Assembly: GCF_018141165.1 (NCBI RefSeq)
Contig: NZ_CP058557.1
Coordinates: 1,178,001-1,242,000, forward strand
Direction of reading: 5' to 3'
Source of the DNA: Alkaliphilus sp. B6464
GTDB lineage: Bacteria > Bacillota > Clostridia > Peptostreptococcales > Natronincolaceae
DNA: 64,000 nt
Shown: piece after piece, positions 44,575-54,086 of the stretch
Position numbering within the stretch: position 1 is the first letter of the stretch
Layout: each line of letters starts with the position of its first letter
Notes under the pieces: model-generated
What the model was told of the DNA's origin: nothing
Databases searched by the model: none
The model's input: the letters and a program-made list of their open reading frames with translations, nothing else
Position numbers and translations under genes: made by a program

Positions 44575-46353
44575 ATGAAACAATTACTTACAGGCAATGA
44601 AGCTGTTGCCAGAGGGGCCTATGAAGCAGGTATTACATATGCTGCGGCTTATCCGGGAACACCAAGTACAGAAATTTTAGAAAATATTGCACCCTACAAA
44701 AAGGAAATAATAGCAGAATGGGCCCCAAATGAAAAGGTTGCTTTAGAATCTGCAATAGGTGCTTCTGTTGTCGGTGCTAGATCTTTAGCTGCAATGAAAC
44801 ACGTAGGTGTAAACGTAGCAGCTGATCCATTTTTTACATACGCATATACAGGGGTCAATGGAGGAATGGTACTTGTTTCTGCAGACGATCCAGGATGTCA
44901 TTCTTCTCAAAACGAGCAGGATAATAGACTATATGCTAAGTTTGCAAAGGTAGCCATGGTAGAGCCAAGCGACAGCCAAGAGTGTAAGGATATGGTAAAG
45001 ACTGCTATAGAAATAAGTGAAAGATTTGATACATTAGTCCTTTTTAGAATGACAACTAGGGTATGTCACGGAAAGAGTCTTGTTGAATTTGGCGAGAGGG
45101 AAGAAGTAGGTATAAAGACTTACGATAAAAAGCCTCAAAAATACGGTGCAATACCAGCCCATGCAAGACAGCTTAGAGTAGTATTAGAAGATAGATTAAA
45201 GGAATTAGAAAAGTTTTCTAACGAAACAGATCTAAACTTCTTCGAGTGGAACGATAAAAAAGTTGGTATTATTTCATCTGGAGTAGCTTATCAATATGCT
45301 AAAGATGTATTTGGAGATACTGTTTCATATTTAAAGCTAGGATTTACCCATCCTCTACCGATGGATAAAATAAATGAGTTTGCTAATGGAGTAGAAACAC
45401 TTTATGTAATAGAAGAGCTAGAGCCTTATATTGAAGATCAGTTAAAGGCAGCAGGGATTGCCTGTATAGGAAAAGATAAAATTCCTAATATAGGAGAGTT
45501 AAATCCTGATATTATTGCAAAGGCTTTATTGGGAGAAGAAAGGGAAATAGTTGATTACGACAGGAATGTTGCCGTAAACAGACCTCCAACACTTTGTGCA
45601 GGATGTCCACATAGAGGCTTTTTCTACGAGCTAAGCAAGAGAAAAGATATTATAGTTAATGGAGATATTGGATGTTATGGCTTAGGTATAGCGCCACCAC
45701 TTAGTACAGTAGATACTATCATATGTATGGGCGCCAGTATTAGTATGGCCCACGGAGCTCAAAAAGTGCTTAACAGACATGAAAGCAATAAGAGAATGGT
45801 GGCTGTAATAGGTGACTCCACATTCTTCCATACTGGTGTTAATAGTCTGATCGACACAATGTATAATAGAAGCAATACAATAAATGTTATTATGGATAAC
45901 AGAATTACAGGTATGACTGGTCATCAGGAGAATCCTGGAACAGGGTATACTCTTCAAGGAATGCCTACAAAGGAGATAGATATCCCTGCTTTATGTAAGG
46001 CTATTGGAATAGAGCATATTAGAACAGTTAACCCATTAGACTTAAAAGCAACTAAGGAAGCTTTAGATTGGGCAACAAGCTTAGATGAGCCTTCTGTTAT
46101 TATTACAAGATGGCCATGTGTTCTTAAAAAACTTTCAACTCAGGATAAAGAAGAATTCGGTGATTATAAAGGATTATGTGAAGTTAATCACGAAAAATGT
46201 ATTGGATGTAGAATGTGTGTTAGAACAGGGTGTCCTGCACTTCGGTTTGATAAGTCAATAAAGAAAGTTACAATCGATAAAAATCAATGTGTAGGCTGTG
46301 AAGTATGTCTTCAAGTATGTCCGACAAAAGCTATTAGTAAGGTGGGTGAATAA
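44575..46353 (+). CDS. iorA: Indolepyruvate:ferredoxin oxidoreductase alpha subunit
   Basis: Oxidises aryl pyruvates (from Trp, Phe, Tyr) with CoA to aryl-acetyl-CoA, CO2 and reduced ferredoxin. 592 residues: an N-terminal pyrimidine domain (LLTGNEAVARGAYEAGI), the TPP-binding domain with GDIGCYGLG and GDSTFFHTGVNSL, and the C-terminal 2[4Fe-4S] domain with CIGCRMCVRTGCP and CVGCEVCLQVCP. The ribosome site GGAGGGGG is near-perfect. One base separates it from iorB. Electrons probably go to a ferredoxin such as that at 30793. Confidence 0.95.
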   Translation: MKQLLTGNEAVARGAYEAGITYAAAYPGTPSTEILENIAPYKKEIIAEWAPNEKVALESAIGASVVGARSLAAMKHVGVNVAADPFFTYAYTGVNGGMVLVSADDPGCHSSQNEQDNRLYAKFAKVAMVEPSDSQECKDMVKTAIEISERFDTLVLFRMTTRVCHGKSLVEFGEREEVGIKTYDKKPQKYGAIPAHARQLRVVLEDRLKELEKFSNETDLNFFEWNDKKVGIISSGVAYQYAKDVFGDTVSYLKLGFTHPLPMDKINEFANGVETLYVIEELEPYIEDQLKAAGIACIGKDKIPNIGELNPDIIAKALLGEEREIVDYDRNVAVNRPPTLCAGCPHRGFFYELSKRKDIIVNGDIGCYGLGIAPPLSTVDTIICMGASISMAHGAQKVLNRHESNKRMVAVIGDSTFFHTGVNSLIDTMYNRSNTINVIMDNRITGMTGHQENPGTGYTLQGMPTKEIDIPALCKAIGIEHIRTVNPLDLKATKEALDWATSLDEPSVIITRWPCVLKKLSTQDKEEFGDYKGLCEVNHEKCIGCRMCVRTGCPALRFDKSIKKVTIDKNQCVGCEVCLQVCPTKAISKVGE

Positions 46354-46354
46354 T

Positions 46355-46933
46355 ATGTCAGAGGTTAAAAGTTTATTATTAGTTGGAGTAGGTGGACAGG
46401 GAACTATTCTTGCCAGTAAAATATTATCAGCAGGTTTAGTAGATGCCGGCTATGATGTTAAAATGTCAGAGGTTCATGGTATGGCACAAAGGGGTGGAAG
46501 TGTTACTACTCAAGTCAGATTTGGGGAAAAGGTATATGCTCCTATTATAGGAAAGGGCCAGGCAGATATTTTAGTTTCCTTTGAGGCTATGGAGGCTATT
46601 AGATGGCTAGAATATTTGAACCCTAAAGGAAAGGCTATAGTTAATGAGTATGAAATACCTTCTGCACCAATCCTTATGGGAAATGCAGATTACCCAGAAG
46701 GAGTAATAGAGAAGATAAAAGAAAAAGTAGATACTAATGTGTTAGATGCAGGGAAGATTGCAGAAGACTTAGGGAATTCCAAAACTATGAATATAGTTCT
46801 TTTAGGAGCTCTAGTTAAAGCAATGAATCTTACTGATATAGATTGGGAAAAGGCAATAAGAGAAAGCGTAAAAGAACAATTTATAGATATTAATATAAGA
46901 GCATTTAACGAAGGAATGAAGGCAGTATCTTAA
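46355..46933 (+). CDS. iorB: Indolepyruvate:ferredoxin oxidoreductase beta subunit
   Basis: 192-residue gamma-type subunit that completes the IorAB enzyme. GVGGQGTILASKIL and the V-HGMAQRGGSVTTQVRFG signature are present. I start at ATG 46355, which follows the iorA stop at once and has AAGGTGGG upstream; a longer in-frame extension into iorA lacks a ribosome site. Confidence 0.95.
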   Translation: MSEVKSLLLVGVGGQGTILASKILSAGLVDAGYDVKMSEVHGMAQRGGSVTTQVRFGEKVYAPIIGKGQADILVSFEAMEAIRWLEYLNPKGKAIVNEYEIPSAPILMGNADYPEGVIEKIKEKVDTNVLDAGKIAEDLGNSKTMNIVLLGALVKAMNLTDIDWEKAIRESVKEQFIDINIRAFNEGMKAVS

Positions 46934-46959
46934 TCAACCATATTAGAGGAGGAAAACAA

Positions 46960-48024
46960 GTGTCTTTTAAAATACTAGCTATAAACCCAGGATCAACTTC
47001 AACAAAAATCGCAATATATGAGGATACTAAAGAAATATATAAAAAGAATATAGAGCACCCTAGTGAAGAGATTGCAAAATATAAAAGTATTACAGATCAA
47101 TACGAGATGAGATATAAGCAAATAATGGACTTTTTAAATGAAAACAACTTTAATGTAAAAGAGCTTACAGCAGTGGTAGGTAGGGGTGGCCCACTTCCTC
47201 CAGTACGTTCGGGAGCCTATAGAGTAAACGATGCGATGGTTGATAGATTAAAGAACAGACCAATAATTGAGCATGCATCTAATTTAGGAGCAATAATAGC
47301 TAAGGAAATAGCAGAATCCATCGGAGTAGAAGCATTTATTTATGATTCTATCTCCGTAGATGAGTTAGATGATATTGCAAGAATTTCAGGTGTAGCTGAT
47401 ATAGAAAGACAGAGCCTAACCCATTGTCTTAATATGAGGGCAGCTGCTATAAAGACAGCTGGAAGTATAGGTAAAAACTATAAGGAATGTAACTTTGTAG
47501 TTGCCCACTTAGGTGGGGGAATATCCTTAAGTGCTCATAAAAAGGGTAGAATGGTAGATATGGTATCGGATGTAGAAGGACCATTTTCACCAGAGAGAGC
47601 TGGTGTGCTACCTACTGATAAGCTAGTTAGTATGTGTTATACTAATGAGCAACCTATTGTAAAGAAAAAGCTTAGGGGTAATGGTGGTTTAGTATCCTAC
47701 CTAAATACAAATAGCGCCCTAGAGGTGGAAAATAGAATTAATAATGGAGACGAATATGCAAAACTTGTTTACGAAGCCATGGCTTATCAAATTGCGAAGG
47801 CTATAGGCGAGCTTTCTGTAGTGTTAGAAGGAAAAATAGATAAAATTATACTTACTGGTGGAATTGCATATTCAGAAATGCTTACAGATTGGATTGTAAA
47901 GAGGGTAGCTTTTATTGCTCCAGTGGAAATATTACCAGGCGAAAACGAGCTAGAGTCTTTAGCTCTGGGGGCCTTAAGAGTGCTTAAGGGGGAAGAAGAA
48001 GCATACGAATATGATTTAGATTAA
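46960..48024 (+). CDS. buk: Butyrate kinase family acyl-phosphate kinase
   Basis: Converts an acyl phosphate plus ADP to the acid and ATP. 354 residues, acetate-kinase fold: [40 protein letters not shown], and [12 protein letters not shown] start with GAGGAGG. Placed after iorAB it could harvest ATP from aryl- or branched-acyl phosphates, but no phosphotransacylase gene (ptb) is in the operon, so that step must be encoded elsewhere. Confidence 0.92.
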   Translation: MSFKILAINPGSTSTKIAIYEDTKEIYKKNIEHPSEEIAKYKSITDQYEMRYKQIMDFLNENNFNVKELTAVVGRGGPLPPVRSGAYRVNDAMVDRLKNRPIIEHASNLGAIIAKEIAESIGVEAFIYDSISVDELDDIARISGVADIERQSLTHCLNMRAAAIKTAGSIGKNYKECNFVVAHLGGGISLSAHKKGRMVDMVSDVEGPFSPERAGVLPTDKLVSMCYTNEQPIVKKKLRGNGGLVSYLNTNSALEVENRINNGDEYAKLVYEAMAYQIAKAIGELSVVLEGKIDKIILTGGIAYSEMLTDWIVKRVAFIAPVEILPGENELESLALGALRVLKGEEEAYEYDLD

Positions 48025-48058
48025 TAAATATATTGATACTAAGGAGAGTGTAGGTTAT

Positions 48059-49171
48059 ATGTCTAAAAATTTGTTTAGAAAAGAACTAGATGCACTAAGA
48101 CCTTATGTTCCTGGAAAACCTATTGAAGAGGTACAAAAGGAATATGGAATAGATCAAATAGAAAAATTGGCATCTAATGAAAATCCTCTAGGACCTTCAC
48201 CAAAGGCAGTAGAGGCTATTAAGAGAGAAGCAGAAAATATTAATATTTATCCAGATGCCTATGCAATGAAATTAAAGCAAGAAATTGCTAAAAGAACTAA
48301 TTTAAGTCATGAAAATATAGCTACAGGGAATGGTGGAGAGCAGATTATACAAATAATTGCTCAAACATTTATAAGCCATGGTGATGAAGCTTTAATGGCG
48401 GATACTACCTTTGGATTATATGAAACAAGTGTACTTAATATGGGTGGTGTTCCTATTCAACTACCATTAAAGGACTATAAGCACGATCTAGATGGATTTA
48501 TCGAAAGAATTAATGATAAAACAAAAATAATTTATATTTGTAATCCAAACAATCCTATAGGCAATATTCTATCAAAGGATGAGATTGAAAACTTTGTAGC
48601 TAAGGTGCCAGAGGATATTGTAATTGTATTTGACGAGGCATACTATGATTATGCTAAGGTTAATCCAGACTATCCAGAATCTCTTCATATTTTGGCTGAA
48701 AGACCAAATACTATTTTACTTAGAACCTTCTCTAAGGTGGCAGGTATTGCTGGAGTTAGGGTAGGCTATGCCCTTACATCTAGGGAGATTGCAGCTCAGA
48801 TGGGAAAAGTTAAGGATGTGTTTAATGTTAACGTATTAGCCCAAGCTGCTGCGCTAGGCGCGTTAGAAGATACAGAGCATATTGAGAAAACTATTAAGTT
48901 AAACTACGATTCCATAGCTATTATGGAAAAGTATTTTGAGGAAAATGACTTAGAATATATAAAGTCTAATGCAAACTTTATATTTGCAAATATAAATACC
49001 CATTCTAAGCCAGTATTCGAAGAGCTAATGAAGCAGGGAATAATCATTAGACCAGGCTACCTATGGAAGTGGGATAATTGGATAAGAGTTAGTACTGGAA
49101 CTATTGAACAAACCGAAAAGTTTATTAATAAACTTGATGGGATTCTTAAAGCTGAGGCTGTTAGTTGTTAA
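48059..49171 (+). CDS. hisC: HisC-family aminotransferase, probably aromatic
   Basis: A 370-residue PLP aminotransferase of the histidinol-phosphate family: [31 protein letters not shown] and the PLP lysine in [17 protein letters not shown]. The family also includes enzymes acting on Phe/Tyr/Trp. No other his gene is near, while IorAB, which uses aromatic 2-oxo acids, is in the same operon. I therefore infer it makes aryl pyruvates here. A broken partial copy of this gene lies at 54782-54902. Confidence 0.88.
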   Translation: MSKNLFRKELDALRPYVPGKPIEEVQKEYGIDQIEKLASNENPLGPSPKAVEAIKREAENINIYPDAYAMKLKQEIAKRTNLSHENIATGNGGEQIIQIIAQTFISHGDEALMADTTFGLYETSVLNMGGVPIQLPLKDYKHDLDGFIERINDKTKIIYICNPNNPIGNILSKDEIENFVAKVPEDIVIVFDEAYYDYAKVNPDYPESLHILAERPNTILLRTFSKVAGIAGVRVGYALTSREIAAQMGKVKDVFNVNVLAQAAALGALEDTEHIEKTIKLNYDSIAIMEKYFEENDLEYIKSNANFIFANINTHSKPVFEELMKQGIIIRPGYLWKWDNWIRVSTGTIEQTEKFINKLDGILKAEAVSC

Positions 49172-49198
49172 ATCATATTATATTAAGTTTATGTTAAT

Positions 49199-49232
49199 AA
49201 AGGGTAGATGTTCTTTGGAATATCTACCCTTT
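49199..49232 (+). terminator. Terminator after hisC (convergent)
   Basis: aaagggtagat (49199-49209) pairs with atctacccttt (49222-49232). It can serve both the ior operon and the minus-strand gene ending at 49270. Confidence 0.82.
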
Positions 49233-49269
49233 AATTATACTATTAGTATATGTGGATTATTTCGAATTC

Positions 49270-49614
49270 TTATTTTTCCTGACGCATTTCCTCAAACCAT
49301 TCATCAAGGTTTTCATCATCGTTTTTTTGAATAACTAATGATGACTCAGCTTTTATTTCTTTGATATATGTAGACGGTTTGCGAAGCATCCATCCTGCAG
49401 TGAATATGAGAACAGCAAAAAGTATATATTGTAAGGAATTTGACATATAGAAATTAGCAATATCAAACTCATTTCCACTTGCTACCAAGTGTCCTGAATC
49501 TATTGCACCAGATATATAGTTATGACAATGTATAAAAGCCCATATAGAATAGGCGGTAAGCAAGCCGGACAATACAAATAGAATTATGCTGAATATGGAA
49601 TAATTCTTTTTCAT
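49270..49614 (-). CDS. Two-helix membrane protein linked to the ABC exporter
   Basis: 114 residues with two transmembrane helices (about 8-28 and 60-80) and an acidic C-terminal tail (NDDENLDEWFEEM). No family is recognised. The ribosome site GGAGGG is nine bases from the ATG. It is the last gene behind the exporter operon, 97 bases after the ATPase. Confidence 0.6.
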   Translation of the reverse strand: MKKNYSIFSIILFVLSGLLTAYSIWAFIHCHNYISGAIDSGHLVASGNEFDIANFYMSNSLQYILFAVLIFTAGWMLRKPSTYIKEIKAESSLVIQKNDDENLDEWFEEMRQEK

Positions 49615-49711
49615 TATTTATTTCCCTCCATTGCGGATATTTTATCACTAATGTATCCGCTAAGCCTTAAAACTATGGCTTGCGGATATTTATGCCAGGT
49701 TATCATTTTTT

Positions 49712-50386
49712 TTAGGTTTGCGACTTTAACACCATAATGTTTCCATCGCTTATACCCAAAATTACGTCCGCGATAGCCGTAACCCTTTTAGAGTGGGTAA
49801 CAATGATTACGCACTTGCCTTCGTCATGGGCCAGTGACGCAAAAATCTTTAATATTTCCGATTCCGTATCTTTATCCAGATTTCCGGTCGGTTCATCAGC
49901 TATAATAATATCGGGATTGTGCGAAAGCGCCCGCGCGATGCCAACGCGCTGCTGCTCTCCTCCTGAAAGCTTTAATACTTTCCTTTCGGCTGTTTCTCTG
50001 TCTATGCCAACCTTTTCGAGAATGGCATATGCAAACTCTGTTTTATTTTTTTCAGTGCTTTTGCTGATATTCATCGAAAGTACGATATTTTCAACTGCGG
50101 TGGCGTTAGTAATCAGATTATATGCTTGAAAGACCACGCCAATGCCTTGCGCCCGATAATCATCGCGGTCTATTTTGTTTAAGTCATTATCCTTATATAA
50201 AATCTCGCCGTTTTTACAGATATCGAGACCCGCAATTAAGGATAACATAGTTGACTTGCCCGAGCCAGATTTGCCAACGATTGTGTAAACTTTTCCTGAC
50301 TCAAATTCTGCACTTATACCCTTGAGAACATTTTTCTTAACGCCCTCGTATTTGTAGGACACGTTTCTCAGTGTTAATACACTCAT
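49712..50386 (-). CDS. ABC transporter ATP-binding protein (MacB/LolD type)
   Basis: A 224-residue ATPase: Walker A VGKSGSGKST, Q-loop VVFQAYNL, signature LSGGEQQRVGIARAL, Walker B IIIADEPTGNLD. It belongs to the MacB/FtsE/LolD group, which pairs with FtsX-like permeases in mechanotransmission-type exporters rather than ordinary importers. I start at ATG 50386, because AGGTG is six bases upstream; a GTG at 50395 touches the stop of the permease gene. GC-richer than the neighbours to the left. Confidence 0.93.
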   Translation of the reverse strand: MSVLTLRNVSYKYEGVKKNVLKGISAEFESGKVYTIVGKSGSGKSTMLSLIAGLDICKNGEILYKDNDLNKIDRDDYRAQGIGVVFQAYNLITNATAVENIVLSMNISKSTEKNKTEFAYAILEKVGIDRETAERKVLKLSGGEQQRVGIARALSHNPDIIIADEPTGNLDKDTESEILKIFASLAHDEGKCVIIVTHSKRVTAIADVILGISDGNIMVLKSQT

Positions 50387-50395
50387 AAATATCAC

Positions 50396-51829
50396 CTAAT
50401 TCCTTTCCATTAGAATTTTAATCGGCTCGTATTTTGTGATCCTGCCGACAGATGCAAAGCCAGCTAGAGACGCGAGCAGCAGCGCCAGTGCTATGATTTG
50501 AATGATTGTGTTAGGGGCGAGCGAGATATCAATATTACTTAACGGTTCCGCATTATTTGACGACGATGAAGAAAGCTGCGGCATCATCATGCCCCCGCCG
50601 TTGCCCTGGGCATTTCCTACCGCCTCTGCCGCTTCTATCTGATTTGCAAGCAATGCATTCGTAATCGGCTGCGCCGCCAAACTGCCTGCGCCAAGTCCCA
50701 ACAATAGACATAAACAAGTAATTATCAGCATTTCTGACCATAATCCAAAAGCAACCTTGTGCTTTTTCATACCCATGGCACGAAGAACGCCGATTTCATA
50801 TTTCCTTTCTCGTATAGCGATGGAAGAAAGAAGTGCGATAATGATGCCACCAAATATCAGAACCACAATCATAAACGTCACGGCTATACCCTTTAGGCCT
50901 TCCACAGGGCCGACAATTTTGCTGTACGAGACTTCGTCTGTGGTAACATTAAAAGTCTTGGCCAATCCCTTTGCATATACCTCTTCTGCAAATGCGTCTA
51001 ACATGCCAGGCTCTTTCAGGTAGTATTTAGCTTCTACTTTTATCCCTGTCATATCAGGCTGTATTTCCTGCACGACAGTCTCATAATTTGTTAATATTTC
51101 ATTGCGACGGTTGGTAAAAGCGTTTCTCATAGAGCCTTCCGAGTATTCGTCGGTTACGTCATAATATGTTCCTACTACTGTCAATTCATAAGACGTATCA
51201 GCTCGTACACCTTCCTGCATGTTTCTCAATTCGCTGTAAAATGGCAGCGTGTCGCCAAGCTGGATGCCGTTTGCCTCCGCCAAATCCGTGCTGATGATAC
51301 ACTCGTTCATTTCTTGCGGCATTCTGCCTTCGGCAAGCTCTCTCATTCCTTCTTCAAACTCAGTAAATTTATTACCAAAAAGGTTCATCATAAATTGCAT
51401 CGGCGGGTCCATCGCTATGTCCGGACTGCCACCCATCATCCTTATACCACTGCCACCGCCAAGCTCTGCGTCAATCGGAGTGATTGATTCACTGTTTACG
51501 CCCGAACTAGCTGTATATACGCTGTCTTGCAGATATTCTGACTCCCCAAAGGCAATAAGTTGATCTGCCGGGATTGTTGGGATGCGAACCATAACTCGTC
51601 CATCAGTGCTGTTAGCCATTGCCTCATCGCGTATTTTCTGCATGTCTGGTTGAAGGGTTATTTCTGCCCCAAAACGACTTTTATAATCGTCAATAATTTG
51701 GCTTGTTGTATTGCTAATCATAAGCGCAATTACCGAAGTAATAATGACTGCAAAAATAATTGTGCCAATCAATATATTTCTGCCGCGATTACGCAGAACA
51801 TTGCGAAAAGCATTTTGAAAAATATACAT
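50396..51829 (-). CDS. MacB/FtsX-type ABC transporter permease
   Basis: A 477-residue permease with an N-terminal helix, a large extracellular domain of about 270 residues (MacB-periplasmic-core-like), then three C-terminal helices (about 305-335, 355-385 and 440-460). The last loop is rich in Gly/Met/Ser/Asn (GNGGGMMMPQLSSSSSNN). It works with the next ATPase, probably to export or remove a peptide or lipid-targeting compound. The SD AAGGAGAGG is well placed. It has its own promoter with the same operator motif as the regulator gene (51884-51915). Confidence 0.9.
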   Translation of the reverse strand: MYIFQNAFRNVLRNRGRNILIGTIIFAVIITSVIALMISNTTSQIIDDYKSRFGAEITLQPDMQKIRDEAMANSTDGRVMVRIPTIPADQLIAFGESEYLQDSVYTASSGVNSESITPIDAELGGGSGIRMMGGSPDIAMDPPMQFMMNLFGNKFTEFEEGMRELAEGRMPQEMNECIISTDLAEANGIQLGDTLPFYSELRNMQEGVRADTSYELTVVGTYYDVTDEYSEGSMRNAFTNRRNEILTNYETVVQEIQPDMTGIKVEAKYYLKEPGMLDAFAEEVYAKGLAKTFNVTTDEVSYSKIVGPVEGLKGIAVTFMIVVLIFGGIIIALLSSIAIRERKYEIGVLRAMGMKKHKVAFGLWSEMLIITCLCLLLGLGAGSLAAQPITNALLANQIEAAEAVGNAQGNGGGMMMPQLSSSSSNNAEPLSNIDISLAPNTIIQIIALALLLASLAGFASVGRITKYEPIKILMERN

Positions 51830-51850
51830 GTTATCCTCTCCTTAAAAAAT

Positions 51851-51881
51851 TTTTAGGTGACTTCCGGTTAGTCACCTAAAA
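51851..51881 (-). promoter_or_regulatory. Hairpin with U-tract in the permease leader
   Basis: On the minus strand ttttaggtgact pairs with agtcacctaaaa, followed by a run of six T and then the permease ribosome site. It may be a leader attenuator, or a 5' stabilising hairpin, since the predicted transcript start (about 51877) lies within it. Confidence 0.6.
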
Positions 51882-51883
51882 AC

Positions 51884-51915
51884 AGAATAACATCCCTGTC
51901 TAACCTTAATCTAAC
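51884..51915 (-). promoter_or_regulatory. Operator and promoter of the ABC exporter genes
   Basis: On the minus strand GTTAGATTAAGGTTAGAC (51915-51898), eight bases, then TATTCT (51889-51884). The 11-bp direct repeat of GTTAGA replaces a -35 box, as in promoters activated by OmpR-family regulators. The arrangement is the same as at 54087-54118. Confidence 0.65.
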
Positions 51916-51919
51916 TTTT

Positions 51920-51984
51920 AAGATTGGTGCAAAAAAATTAACCAGCACTGCAATTATGCTGGTTAATTTTTTTGCACCAATCTT
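51920..51984 (-). terminator. 28-bp perfect inverted repeat between kinase and permease genes
   Basis: 51957-51984 is the exact reverse complement of 51920-51947, with a nine-base loop. It contains a run of seven T or A in each arm and begins in the stop codon of the kinase. It would act as a bidirectional terminator; the length is unusual. Confidence 0.8.
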
Positions 51985-53408
51985 TATTTACATGGCAAAT
52001 CCATTCTGAACAATACACCGTCCCGTGTGCTTTCCAGTGAAAATTCAATTTTCATAATATCTAACGCTTTTTTTACAATGGTTAGCCCTAGTCCGCTTCG
52101 TCCTAAATCTCGATTTCTTGCTTTATCCTCCCTATAAAAAGGCTCAAAGAGCTTAGGTAATATTTCGTCCGGAATATCTGCATTCGTATTGATGATGCAT
52201 AAGCGAACGCCGCCCTTTGTTTTGCTAGTATTGATTTTAATTTTCCCTTTTTGAGGCGTGTTCTGTACTGCATTCATAATGACATTGGATAATACTTTTC
52301 CAAAAAGCTTGGTGTCGACTGCGCAAACAACATTTTCAGCGATATCAACATTTATACTCTGCTCTTTAGCATCCGCTATAGCGTGATAAGGAGATAATAT
52401 TTTCGATACAAAGCTTCCCAGATTGATGTGTTCTTTTTCAAGAGCTATGGTATCTTCATTCAAGCTTACGATTTCTAGAATTTCGGAAACAAGCTTGTTT
52501 TGTTCAGCCATCATCCTCAGGCATTCACGCAGGTACTGCGGATATTCTGAAATCTCTATCACGTTCTCAAGCATACCTTCAAGCAGAGCGCTAGTTGCGG
52601 CAATTGGAGTCTTTAACTCATGTGAAGCTGCCGAGAAAAAGTAGCGTTGATTTTCTTCCATCTTTTTTTTTCGCTCTATTTCTATTTCAAGCTGATTGAT
52701 TGTTGCTTTCAGCGTTTTATACATTTTATAGACATCCTGCGCAAGTCGGCCAATTTCATCCTTGCGGACATCAGGAGCCGGAACAAACTCTAAATCGGAC
52801 ATCTTCTTCGTATCACTGACTATCTTCTTGATTGGATTTGCGATCCTTCCGGCAAATATGACTGCCGCGAGCGCACTTGCCATAATTATTAAAAGTAAAG
52901 CCATGAGGGCTTTTTCGGTAAACTTGTTATATATGTCTGTACTGGATATAGTGCCGCTAACAAACAACCGTACGTTTTCGGAAGCAAGAGTTACAAATTG
53001 AGTCTGTTGACCCTTTGAGCTGGCGGTAAAATGAAACTTATTTTGCGTCAAATGATAACCTTTGACAATAACATTTTTGGGGTTGAGCAAAAGCACGTCG
53101 TTTTCAGGCATGATAAAGTTTTTGGTTTTGTATAAAATTTCTTTATCCAAGGATATAAAAGAAAATTCAAAAGAAGCATTTTTCTTATGAAAATCTACTG
53201 CGACTTCAATGATTTCCTCGTTGGTTTTTCCCTCTAACTGGCGTAGAAGAGGCTCGAATACAGTCGATATCTGCTGCCTTTGTGCAGATTCTACAACTGT
53301 TTTAATCTGTTCAGCAAAAAAGGCAAACGTAATGACTATGACCAGAATCAAAATTAGCATCGTATAAGAAAACACCTTGCCGAAAATGCCCAAAACTCTA
53401 TGCTTCAT
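51984..53408 (-). CDS. Sensor histidine kinase of the ABC-exporter system
   Basis: 474 residues with two membrane helices (about 12-32 and 168-188), an outer sensor domain of about 135 residues, HAMP (about 190-245), coiled linker, HisKA (SAASHELKTPIAATS with the phospho-His) and HATPase (NVIMNAVQNTPQ, GRSGLGLTIVKKA). Overlaps the regulator gene by 11 bases. Likely senses the compound exported by the following transporter. Confidence 0.92.
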   Translation of the reverse strand: MKHRVLGIFGKVFSYTMLILILVIVITFAFFAEQIKTVVESAQRQQISTVFEPLLRQLEGKTNEEIIEVAVDFHKKNASFEFSFISLDKEILYKTKNFIMPENDVLLLNPKNVIVKGYHLTQNKFHFTASSKGQQTQFVTLASENVRLFVSGTISSTDIYNKFTEKALMALLLIIMASALAAVIFAGRIANPIKKIVSDTKKMSDLEFVPAPDVRKDEIGRLAQDVYKMYKTLKATINQLEIEIERKKKMEENQRYFFSAASHELKTPIAATSALLEGMLENVIEISEYPQYLRECLRMMAEQNKLVSEILEIVSLNEDTIALEKEHINLGSFVSKILSPYHAIADAKEQSINVDIAENVVCAVDTKLFGKVLSNVIMNAVQNTPQKGKIKINTSKTKGGVRLCIINTNADIPDEILPKLFEPFYREDKARNRDLGRSGLGLTIVKKALDIMKIEFSLESTRDGVLFRMDLPCK

Positions 53409-54069
53409 TGCTTACGTCCTCCAAACAATAACCCACTCCTTTAACGGTTTTTATGATATTAACAGGAAGCTTATCCCGCAGTTTCTTAATACTGGCGTGA
53501 ACTATGCCCTCATTACCGTCAAAGTTGTATCCCCATATTTTTATAATCAACGTTTCGTGTGTAACTATTTTTCCTTTATATTGCACGAAAAGGGCTAATA
53601 TGTCAAACTCCTTTGGTGTAAGTTGTATGTTTTCGCAATCATATCTGGCGCTGTAGCTCTCAGGGTATAATGTCATTTTGCCTAACGTTATTTCCTTTCT
53701 GATTGCTCCACTGCGCCGCAGAAGTGCTTCAACTCGTTTTACAAGAATCTGCATGGAGAAAGGTTTGATAACATAGTCGTCTGCTTCGTTTGAAAAAGAC
53801 ATAAGCTGATTTATGTCGTCACTCAACGCAGTCATCATCAAAACAGGAGTATCATGCATTTTTCGCAATTCCTTTAGAAGTTCCTGACCATTCATACCGG
53901 GAAGCATGATATCAAGTATAATAAGATGATAATTTTTATTATACAATTGTTCCAGTGCCTCATCTCCGTCCGAACAGATATCTACAAAATAGCCTGTCTT
54001 AATCAAGAATTTCGCTACCATATTACAAATATGCATATCATCCTCAACAACCAGTATCTGAATATCCAC
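53398..54069 (-). CDS. OmpR-family response regulator of the ABC-exporter system
   Basis: 223 residues. Receiver with VVEDDMHICNM, phospho-Asp in LIILDIMLPG, Lys in DDYVIKPFS; winged helix with LTPKEFDILALFV and a C-terminal TVKGVGYCLE. GTG start with GAGGTG upstream. It probably binds the direct repeat GTTAGATTnnnGTTAGA seen both before its own gene and before the permease. Confidence 0.93.
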   Translation of the reverse strand: MDIQILVVEDDMHICNMVAKFLIKTGYFVDICSDGDEALEQLYNKNYHLIILDIMLPGMNGQELLKELRKMHDTPVLMMTALSDDINQLMSFSNEADDYVIKPFSMQILVKRVEALLRRSGAIRKEITLGKMTLYPESYSARYDCENIQLTPKEFDILALFVQYKGKIVTHETLIIKIWGYNFDGNEGIVHASIKKLRDKLPVNIIKTVKGVGYCLEDVSNEA

Positions 54070-54086
54070 ATAATCACCTCTGAAAT

